Shown here: in pieces, positions 56,677 to 64,000 of the stretch
How positions within the stretch are numbered: the first letter of the stretch is position 1
Layout of the letters: each line of letters begins with the position of its first letter
Program-made: the position numbers and the translations under genes
The notes under the pieces: model-generated
What the model was told of the DNA's origin: nothing
The model's input: only the letters and a program-made list of their open reading frames with translations
Databases searched by the model: none
Assembly (NCBI RefSeq): GCF_016587355.1
Contig: NZ_BNJF01000004.1
Coordinates: 974,535-1,038,534, forward strand
Origin: Ktedonospora formicarum
Lineage (GTDB): Bacteria > Chloroflexota > Ktedonobacteria > Ktedonobacterales > Ktedonobacteraceae
Direction: 5' to 3'
DNA: 64,000 nucleotides

Positions 56677-57267
56677 TTAACTTTTTTCCGCAATTTGCTG
56701 CAAAGCAACTCGTAGCTCCTGCTGACTCTGTTCAAAGTTATCAAGCACCTGAACAATAAACTCGACAACAGCATTGGTATCTTTTGCTAATCTCTCCTCT
56801 ATGTCAGTAGTCCTTACCAAAGCAGCATTGCAGTGAGCTTCTAACGCGTGCTTAGAATAGACGCTATTTCGCATTTCAGTTTCCAAATGTTGGATTGCCA
56901 GTACGCGCGTATGATAGGTTTCGAACGGCCTTATAAGCGAGGGTAGATAGAGATAGACCAGCATCTCCATTTTTTCAATAGGGCAATCTGGTTCAGTCTT
57001 CACTGCATCGAAAAACCACCCAGGTGCTTTAAGCTGGAGAGTAAATTCTCCCACTTCGCAGGCACGCAAAAGTTGAACTTTAGCCCACTCTTTGATTTGA
57101 GTAGAGAGGATATATAGCTCTTCCACCCTTTCGCGCGTTTGTTTGCGTTTTTCGGCCTTCTCTGTAATACGCTGAGAAAAGCTGGTGGCAAGGAAGCCCC
57201 CTGTTATTGCTAATAGTCCACCTACTACTGTTGATATAAGTGCCATCAGATTTGGATCTAGTATCAT
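56677..57267 (-). CDS. membrane-anchored coiled-coil protein
   Basis: A 196-residue protein with one N-terminal helix (LMALISTVVGGLLAITGGFLA), followed by a basic coiled coil (RITEKAEKRKQTRERVEELYILS) and further helices. The signal-anchor plus cytoplasmic helical body pattern recurs in mobile-element cargo. No family recognised. It is 48-94 bp upstream of the four-helix membrane gene on the same strand, likely one operon. Confidence 0.55.
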   Translation of the reverse strand: MILDPNLMALISTVVGGLLAITGGFLATSFSQRITEKAEKRKQTRERVEELYILSTQIKEWAKVQLLRACEVGEFTLQLKAPGWFFDAVKTEPDCPIEKMEMLVYLYLPSLIRPFETYHTRVLAIQHLETEMRNSVYSKHALEAHCNAALVRTTDIEERLAKDTNAVVEFIVQVLDNFEQSQQELRVALQQIAEKS

Positions 57268-57414
57268 AACCTACCTGCTCAAACGATGATAAGGAGCCGA
57301 ATATCTCATCAGTAGATATAACGCATTTAGCGAGCCTCGATAAAAGGAAACATGCCCGGCTAGAAAGTAAAAGTACTGCCGCATAGCGATTTGCATTGAT
57401 AGAGAAATAATATA

Positions 57415-57438
57415 GCGACGTAGTACACACTACGTCGC
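57415..57438 (-). terminator. intrinsic hairpin after the DUF3846-like gene
   Basis: A 10-bp perfect stem GCGACGTAGT with ACTACGTCGC around ACAC. In the minus direction it begins 6 bp after the stop and is followed by TATATTATTT; in the plus direction it is followed by CTTTTTC. It can therefore act both ways. Confidence 0.82.
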
Positions 57439-57444
57439 CTTTTT

Positions 57445-57786
57445 CTACTTCACCTCTTTCTGACCACAGACCAAGGCCGTTCCTACAATAAAGTCTTCTG
57501 CCATATCCTGCGATCCAATAACTCTAATGCTAAGCTTTTGGAAGTCGGCTATTGCCTGGGCTCGCTCGTTGGCTGACGATATGTCGGCCAGAGCGGTTGC
57601 TTTGGCATTATAGGGCTTCTGATTGCTCTTACCGTGCTCGTCGATGATCCTCAGCCGGCCATCGCGGGTGTTGATGAACTCAAGGTGTCCACCAACAATG
57701 TTCGTCAGCTCCTGAACAGAAAAATCGGTGCCATTAGCTGGTTGAACTTCCTCTTCGCGGCCATCGGGATAATAGATCGTCGACAT
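57445..57786 (-). CDS. DUF3846-like small protein
   Basis: A 113-residue protein. ELTNIVGGHLEFINTRDG, then IIDEHGKSNQKPYNAKAT and a final DFIVGTALVCG, give the ordered motifs of DUF3846 proteins, which occur on plasmids, phages and conjugative elements. AAAGGA precedes the ATG. Biological role of the family is unknown; its presence supports a mobile origin for 52.7-58.5 kb. Confidence 0.62.
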   Translation of the reverse strand: MSTIYYPDGREEEVQPANGTDFSVQELTNIVGGHLEFINTRDGRLRIIDEHGKSNQKPYNAKATALADISSANERAQAIADFQKLSIRVIGSQDMAEDFIVGTALVCGQKEVK

Positions 57787-57823
57787 AAGTAGAAATCCTT
57801 TCGAGTGAAGTGCTGTATTACGA

Positions 57824-58470
57824 TTAAATCAGGTAATACACTCCTACGATAAAGGCAACCAACCAGTAAGGCAAACTATATTTTAGTCTGTAGCAGTGGC
57901 GCACACACGCGATATTCTTGCCAGCCTTCCCAAGTTTCCTGAGCAACCTGGCGATATAGACATCAAGTACTTTGTTCGTCTCCTCCTGCCAGAGCTGATT
58001 AAAGAATCTGTCTCGCTCCACTACCTTATCGGCATTGTTCATAAGCAGTGTCATGACCTGCATTTCGGTGGGTGTGAGCGTGATTACTTTATCGCCATTG
58101 ATAGTAACTTGTAGCGCCTCAGACAATAGCTCCAGTGGCCTAACCTTCAGATTGCGGTTTATATTCGACCTTGTTATATGGCGTTCAGCTATTTGCGCAT
58201 GCGCGAGCAGTTCTTGGTAATCATAGGGCTTGCAAATGTAGTCCTCAGCCTTGAGTGCGAAGCCGCGCATTTTGTCAGAGATGTCTGTGCAGGCGTTTAT
58301 AAAGATTACTGGAATTGAATATCCATCTTCATTTATGCGCTTGACCAGTTCTATGCCAGCCATGACCAGCATACGAATATCAAAAAGTATAAGACCAGGA
58401 GAGGAGCTACTCAATCATCTCCTGGTCTTCCAGCGGATTGCCTACAGTAGCAATGTCATAGCCATTATTT
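57824..58470 (-). pseudogene. OmpR-type response regulator with broken receiver domain
   Basis: From 58414 to 57824 the frame reads the second half of a receiver (GLILFDIRMLVMAGIEL with the phospho-Asp, then EDYICKPYDYQELL with the Lys) and a C-terminal winged helix (ITLTPTEMQVMTLLMNNADKVVERDRF). The first half is in another frame and stop-interrupted (GYDIATVGNPLEDQEMIE, then TAG). The break coincides with a 12-bp inverted repeat at 58391-58429. The N-terminal acidic residues and start are lost, so the gene should be inactive. Confidence 0.7.
58391..58429. repeat. 12-bp perfect inverted repeat at the response-regulator break
   Basis: AAGACCAGGAGA (58391-58402) and TCTCCTGGTCTT (58418-58429) with a 15-base spacer. 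One arm encodes receiver residues PGLI; the other replaces the residues expected just before. This looks like a templated repair copy that caused the frame break. Confidence 0.7.
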
Positions 58471-59064
58471 CTGCGTTAAGGAATACGCCTTGTAGCCGCA
58501 AAGTAAATAAGTGCGGCACAGTTTTTTGGATAATTTCCACTTTATGCAATAAAAATTTGAGAGAGGAATGCACTCCGTCATGTCGAGCGTAAAGTGCCTA
58601 TACGGGTTAACATTCTGATATGCGTTGAAAGAAGCAAGGCCGCCGACATAAAAACTGAAAGGTTTCATGGGCCTTGCTCTCTTTAAGAGGTTGTAAGTTG
58701 CACTAAAGCAAACACAAAAATTGCTACAAGCACAAGAAGTATCACAACAGTAATAAGAAGGAGGAGCGTCAAACAGAAGTGCGTGGCAATACAACAGTTC
58801 TGTTATGGACTGGGATGATGGACTTTGGCATACTTATGGCAGCCGTTAGTATTGCCAAGCACGATCATGAATGAGGGAAACCAATTCTTCTCATCGTATT
58901 AATCTACAAATGTATGTCATGCACTTTTACGGACATGCTAATGATCTATGTAAAAGCACATGACACATCTCTCATCATGGTCTCCGCTGGCTGACATTGG
59001 CATTCACAACGGAAATTTCCATTTGGATTACTTGCTATCAACCATGAATTACAAGGAGCCCTCT
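58471..59064. other. intergenic stretch, no convincing gene
   Basis: A Cys-rich minus-strand frame (58465-58794) lacks a family signal and runs into the lost N-terminus of the response-regulator pseudogene, so it is not called. The right part, upstream of the hydrolase gene, should hold its promoter. Nothing else was seen. Confidence 0.4.
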
Positions 59065-59832
59065 ATGCAACCGTACGAACATCGTCACTTTTTGCTTCCA
59101 ATCGCAGAAACGATGCATCTGAGTGTCACAACTCAGGGCTATCGTCGTAACATGCCTCTCATCCTCATGCCTGGCGCGTGGCAGAGTCAGATGCTCTTTC
59201 AGCCCTTTCTCGCCACACTCTCAAGCAACTACTACGTTATAACCTTTGACTTGCGAGGACATGGCAACTCCTCAAAGCCGCTAGATAACGATGCCTATTC
59301 GTTAACTCATTTTGCCAGCGACCTTCGCCAGCTCATCACCTTCTTTCAACTACAGGACCAGAACTGGGGCATCGTCGGAAGTTCAACCTTGACCTCTCAC
59401 ATCCTGCATCACGTCCTCCAGGAGCATGGGCTCTCAGGGCTGACAGAAGTGTATCTGATTGGAGCTAAGCGTCGCCCATCGTCGGAACTGCTGGAGTTTC
59501 TCAGCTGCAATGGATCTAGCATGTCTACAAATATGCTCTATACACTCATGCAGCAGGTGGCGTGCTATATGCTCCCTCCATCTCATAATCTCAATGATCG
59601 CTTCTGGCAGGCGTTCCGAGAGGCTCATGTGGTTCCGCTTGCCTGCTCACAGGCGCTCGCAAGAATCCTGCAAGGTCCACGCCCTTCCCTTCAGAAAGAC
59701 CATTTCGAGATCCTGCATGAGTCTCTGACACTTTCCGACCTCTCAGGCTCTTCGCGGCTTCATACTTCTCTCACGCACAAAAACACTGCTGACAGGATGA
59801 ACCTCTCTGCCACTGTCTCCATCACATGCTAA
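59065..59832 (+). CDS. alpha/beta-hydrolase fold protein
   Basis: A 255-residue protein. ATG 59065 is chosen because AAGGAG lies 6 bp upstream; earlier in-frame ATGs lack a ribosome site. The fold signature is clear: LILMPGAWQSQMLFQPFLATL (oxyanion region), VITFDLRGHGNSSKP, and the nucleophile elbow GIVGSSTLTSHIL. A catalytic His near the C-terminus is only weakly placed (KDHFEIL). It lies 54 bp upstream of the A-PCP-reductase gene, likely one operon, so it may act as an editing thioesterase or on the product. Confidence 0.72.
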   Translation: MQPYEHRHFLLPIAETMHLSVTTQGYRRNMPLILMPGAWQSQMLFQPFLATLSSNYYVITFDLRGHGNSSKPLDNDAYSLTHFASDLRQLITFFQLQDQNWGIVGSSTLTSHILHHVLQEHGLSGLTEVYLIGAKRRPSSELLEFLSCNGSSMSTNMLYTLMQQVACYMLPPSHNLNDRFWQAFREAHVVPLACSQALARILQGPRPSLQKDHFEILHESLTLSDLSGSSRLHTSLTHKNTADRMNLSATVSITC

Positions 59833-59886
59833 GCGTACATTCCAGCACAAACAGCAAAACGCCTACCAAGGAGAACCACTACAACC

Positions 59887-62800
59887 ATGACCATCACGAT
59901 TTCAGCAAATGCCCACGAATCCCATGCTCATCCGATCGAGACGTCCGTTTGGGACGCCTTCGCGAAACAGGTATACCAGACGCCCAATGCTCCCGCGCTC
60001 ATTGAGCTGACGAGCAATGGAGTCTCTACAGCCATTACCTATCAAGACATATTTCAGGAGGCCCAAGCCATCGCGGACTTGCTTCAGGATGCTGGTGTGC
60101 GTCCAGGGGAGATCGTTGCCTTTCGCCTGAACAGAGGACGAGCGGCGCTCACGGCAATTCTGGGCATTGTCGCCAGTGGTGCCGCCTATCTCCCACTCGA
60201 TCCTGAATGGCCTCAAGTCTATCAGAACATGCAACTTCTTGATGCCCATGTACGCCTCCTCCTTGTGGAAGCACCTCCACAGACATCACATCCCATTCAC
60301 ATCGAGCAAGTGATTCATGCTTCAATGCTCAGAGCCGAAAATGCTGCAAAGAAGATACAAGCAGAAGTAGCATCTTCGTCCTCCGCACCCAGCCACAGTC
60401 CCTACGGTAGCGAGCAATTACTGTATGTGCTCTACACCTCTGGGACAACTGGTAAGCCAAAGGGGGTGCGTATTCCGCACCGAGCTGTCCTGGCTCGTTT
60501 TTTGCACCCAGATTATCTCCCCATACGACCAGGGCAATATATCGCCCACTGTGCGTCGCTTACCTTTGATGCATCGACGTTCGAAATCTGGGGAACACTG
60601 CTCAACGGGGGTTGCCTTGTGAGTTTTCCCAAAGAATTGGTGCTTGCGGGACAAGCATTCTTTGACGCGCTCAAGCAGCATCACATCAGTGTCCTCTTTC
60701 TGACAACCGCTCTCTTTCATCGATACGCAAGGCAGTTTCCTGACGGTTTTTCCGACCTGGAAGCGGTCTTGTTTGGTGGGGAAGCGACTGATACCAGCGC
60801 GATTGAAGCACTGCTTGCCTCACATCCTCCACGAAGGCTCTTGCACATGTATGGGCCAACGGAAAACACGGTCTTCTCAGCTTGGTATGAGGTAGACACA
60901 TTTCATCCTCTCGCCGAATATGAGAAGCCATTGCCTATTGGGCAGGCACTTCCAGCAAGCTCCTGTTATGTGCTTGATGACCAGCAACGCGAGGTCCTGC
61001 CCGGAGAGGATGGAGAGTTGTATGTAGGTGGAGATGGTCTTGCTCTTGGCTATCTCAATCGCTCTGACAGCACACGTGAGCGGTTTCTTGATGATGTCCG
61101 ATTCGGACGACTCTATCGGACGGGGGATATCGTGCGAGCGCAGCCAGATGGGAACTTGATCTTCATCGGTAGACGTGATGGGCAAGTCAAACTGCGAGGT
61201 TTGTGCATTGAACTGGAAGCCATTGAAAATATTCTCCGTGGGCACCCAGCGGTCCAAGATGTCGCCTGTTCAGTCGAAGGAAGCGGAGAGCAAGCCATGC
61301 TTGTCGCCTTTCTGGTGTTCCAACCCACTGCAAAACAAGATGGTCAATCTGTCTCTGATTTGCTGGCTTCGTTCCGTGCGCTCTTTGCGATGCATCCCAG
61401 CTATCTCATTCCAGGTCGTTTCTATCGCGTTCCCGATCTTCCACTCACCACCAACGGAAAGCGAGACCGTTCTCTACTTATCCAATCCGCCTGGCGCGAC
61501 AACGTCCAACCCTCCCTGCTCACAGGAGCATCTTCATCTTCTCTTCTTGAGAGCACAACAGCTCTCGCCTCCCAAGCATCTGCCACGAGTCTTCATCGGG
61601 CGCTTCATGCATTGTGCGCCCCATGCTGCTTCTCCAACCCAATGAGATCACAAGTGAGACTCAGCTTGACACGATAGGATGGCAGTCATTGCATCTGGCA
61701 ACATTTGCCTCCCATGTGGCGCATCGCTTGAACTGGCCCGGCGATCAGGTGCTTCGGCTGTTCCTTTCTGCGAAGGACCCAACCATTGCCAGCTATGCAC
61801 AGGCACTCTCTCATTACGCACACGCGCATGGAGCCTCGCTCGCTCCATTACTTGCCGCAGGCCAATGTGAAGCACCACCTCAGAGACAACCAACAGCATT
61901 AAGGAAGCAGACAACACGATCATCCTTTGTTACCATCAAGCATGCTCCCTTGCTTCCTCTCGTTCTGGCGCGGCAGATTCCCACTCTCGATGCCGCAGCG
62001 CTTTCCTATCTGCCCACACTTGCTCATGATGAGCAACGGCAGACCATACATGAAGCCTTCGGCCCTCGCCCAACGCTCACGCATATAGTCTCGACACCGT
62101 TTGGGCGGATCGGTATGTTCCTCTTGCCCATTGAAGCGCATCTTCTTTATGAGCATCGCGAACATCTCCTGAATCTGGCTTGCGAAGCCACCTACCTCGC
62201 ACAAAGTGCGGGTGCCATAACCGTTGCCCTCACTGGGCTGATCCCGTCAGCGCTCGGCTATGGACATGATCTGGCGAAACGCTTACACGATGATCGCGAA
62301 CAAACAGCAGCAATGTATCAGGAGCTATCTCAACCCGCTTCTCAATGTCCGCCGCTCCCTCCAACCGTCACCACCGGGCATGCAATCACTGCCTCGGCAG
62401 TGGTCATGAATGTGGCTCGGTTGCTCGAAGAGGCAGGGCGTTATCTCAGTCAGGAACGGGTTGCCTTTTTGGGACTGGGAAGTATCGGGCAGGCATCGCT
62501 ACGCTTACTGTTAGAGGTACTCCCTCATCCCAAAGAACTCATCCTGTGTGATCTGTACCAACGGAATCTCTCGGCTCTCGAAAGGGAACTTCGCCAGATT
62601 GGGTATCAGGGAAAGCTTCATATGGCTCTGGGAGAACCCGGCCACGTTCCCTCCCAGGTGTATGACGCCTCACTCATCATTGGTGCCACCAATGTTGGCG
62701 ATATCCTCGATGTAGATCGGCTCACTCCTGGAGCCCTGCTTATCGATGATAGTGGGCCGCACATTTTTGACGTTTCCCGCCTTCTTCAGCGCATCCATGT

Positions 62801-63287
62801 GCATGGGGATATTCTGGCGACTGAAGCAGGAGAGTTGACTGTGCCGCAGCCAATGCACGAGATACGTTACATTCCGACTGTGCCATCACGAACAACGTCT
62901 CAGACCAAGGCACACCCGTCTATGGAGGGCATATCGCTATCAGACCCCAGCACTCTCGATACCAGCGATGTTCAGAGTTGGGTGGAGAGACTGCTCCACG
63001 CAGAAGAAGCCATTGGATTACGTGATACCACCGCACGCGAGGCGATGGGGTGTCTCCTGGCAGGTGCGCTCACCCAAGCATTGCACACACCTCTCACGCT
63101 TGGGCTCGTGACGGCAGACATCGCGAAAGCGCACTATACCGCCCTTGTACAAGCGGGATGTCGCGGGGCGGCTCCACACCTGACAAACGAGTATCGCTCT
63201 TCCGCAGCATCTCTTAAAGAGTTCCGTTCGCGGTTTGGAAACATCCATCAAGACGATCATGCCTCATCTGAGAAGCGCAGCGCTTGA
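59887..63287 (+). CDS. adenylation-carrier-reductase enzyme (A-PCP with acyl-ACP-reductase-like domain; apparent frameshift)
   Basis: Two frames overlap at 61614-61677. One extra C in CCCC 61619-61622 joins them as a 1133-residue protein. Residues 1-540 are an amino-acid adenylation domain: YTSGTTGKPKG, FDASTFEIW (the Asp that binds an alpha-amine), MYGPTEN, LYRTGDIV, GRRDGQVKLRG and NGKRDR. Next is a carrier domain with phosphopantetheine Ser in TIGWQSLHLATF (codon 61686). The C-terminal 400 residues contain a Rossmann motif FLGLGSIGQASL, TTGHAITASA, LLIDDSGPHIFDV and AMGCLLAGAL, whose order and Cys (codon 63051) match cyanobacterial acyl-ACP reductase. It should reduce a carrier-bound amino acid to an aldehyde. 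Confidence 0.78.
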
Positions 63288-63318
63288 TCTATTACCGCAA
63301 GACCGAACCTTCAGAGGT

Positions 63319-64000
63319 CTATGCAGTGAACGGAAAGGAGTATTCTAAACTGGCGCTTTCCCCTCTCAAGGTCAAGAATTGCACGACAAGAGGTTGCTTT
63401 TGCTCATCGAAGACACGTCGCTTGACCTTGAGGAGGGGCGCTGGATCATCGGGAGAGAGTTCAAACAGCGTTCGTTCGAGGCTATGAGCGTGAGCCAAGC
63501 TAACCGTCTCCATACAAGAGTGAGGAATCTTGCCAAGGTGTTGTAGAAGTTGGTAGACATTGCTCTCTGGCCGCTCAACTTCGGGGAGCACTTCGACAAA
63601 CCAGAACGGGAGATACATATCGCTGATCGCCATGACGGTTGTATCTGTGCGTCGGTTGCGCTCGCGATACAGTACCACTTTCTCACCTTCCTTGAGAGAC
63701 AAGAGGTGAGCGATCTCCTGGTCGGCATATTGGATCTTGAGCAGGAGGACCTCTTTCTCAAGGGGAGAAAGGTCTGGATTTCTGGCATTATGACGACGCA
63801 AAAGTGCTGGTTGGGCCTGAACGAGTTCGGCGACATGATACTCATTGAGGGAGGCATTATTGGGCCACGACCGCTCGCGCACTGGAAGAATCTTAACCAG
63901 CCCTTCGTTAGCAAGCCGCATCAAGAGCATTTGCGTCGTCGTATTGTTGATGTGATAGGTCTCTTCGAGTTGCTTGGGAATGAGCAGATGGGTGCCTGAA
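63319..64000 (-). CDS. GntR-family regulator with UTRA domain (5' end outside window)
   Basis: The frame is open to the window edge. The visible N-terminal part is the second half of a GntR winged helix: IPKQLEETYHINNTTTQMLL, then RLANEGLVKI. The UTRA ligand-binding domain follows, with LEKEVLLLKIQYADQEIAHLLSL, KVVLYRERNRR, SDMYLPFWF and LLKVKRRVFDEQKQPLVV. It is convergent with the A-PCP-reductase gene, 32 bp apart. GntR/UTRA proteins sense small effectors; local target not certain. Confidence 0.85.
   Translation of the reverse strand, partial: SGTHLLIPKQLEETYHINNTTTQMLLMRLANEGLVKILPVRERSWPNNASLNEYHVAELVQAQPALLRRHNARNPDLSPLEKEVLLLKIQYADQEIAHLLSLKEGEKVVLYRERNRRTDTTVMAISDMYLPFWFVEVLPEVERPESNVYQLLQHLGKIPHSCMETVSLAHAHSLERTLFELSPDDPAPLLKVKRRVFDEQKQPLVVQFLTLRGESASLEYSFPFTA

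Noticed and set aside
58465..58794. Cys-rich 109-residue minus-strand ORF
   Set aside because: No family motif or good start; its end overlaps the lost N-terminus of the response-regulator pseudogene.
61614..63287. A separate reductase gene after a stand-alone adenylation gene
   Set aside because: It begins in the middle of the carrier domain at a GTG with no ribosome site; one added base makes a single A-PCP-reductase protein.

Overview
The window reads as a piece of a Ktedonobacteria-like (Chloroflexota) chromosome. This is an inference from its content: a monoderm-style conjugation operon with a CHAP hydrolase, Ser/Thr kinases and a pseudokinase, a large SARP/BTAD regulator, NB-ARC and NACHT STAND ATPases, many GNAT acetyltransferases, and a high load of insertion sequences. 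No rRNA or tRNA gene was recognised.

Layout. 1-1518: the end of an NB-ARC protein and a small membrane protein. 2002-12757: a compact type IV secretion/conjugation operon (VirB6-like, CHAP hydrolase, VirB2-like, PrgI/VirB3-like, VirB4, coupling ATPase, Replic_Relax-like protein, XRE regulator), closed by an 18-bp perfect hairpin. 12844-15123: three secreted proteins, two of them paralogues with a crystallin-like core. 15400-18000: AT-rich decayed DNA with a membrane-protein remnant and a broken NYN gene inside a TIR-bounded element. 18160-20267: an operon of a pseudokinase, a KGG-repeat protein and an unknown protein. 20372-31295: two APC permeases, GNATs, a response regulator, a MITE-like element beside an AT-rich GNAT cassette, and a divergent esterase/Lrp pair. 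31414-39562: an oxidoreductase, a SARP regulator, and a class I lanthipeptide cluster (a 48-residue precursor, LanC, LanB). 39600-43111: dnaE. 43772-50541: a NACHT-HEAT protein, a Ser/Thr kinase and an intact IS3-family element. 50730-58470: a second transposase, a serine recombinase and cargo that includes two proteins with HEPN-type RxxxxH motifs. 59065-64000: an alpha/beta hydrolase, an adenylation-carrier-reductase enzyme whose reductase resembles cyanobacterial acyl-ACP reductase, and a GntR/UTRA regulator.

Three points matter most. (1) There is an unlisted short ORF at 35014-35160 that looks like a lanthipeptide precursor, directly upstream of LanC and LanB. (2) The enzyme at 59887-63287 appears to be an A-PCP-AAR fusion, which would turn an amino acid into an aldehyde. 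(3) At least seven reading-frame breaks, including one in dnaE, sit in or beside C-runs of the + strand, and each is repaired by adding one base. I therefore treat lanB, lanC, dnaE, the A-PCP-AAR gene, one permease and one small membrane gene as single genes with probable consensus errors, not as pairs of genes. Two identical-looking arrays of 11-bp direct repeats, upstream of the SARP gene and in the dnaE/NACHT intergenic region, may be binding sites for the SARP regulator.
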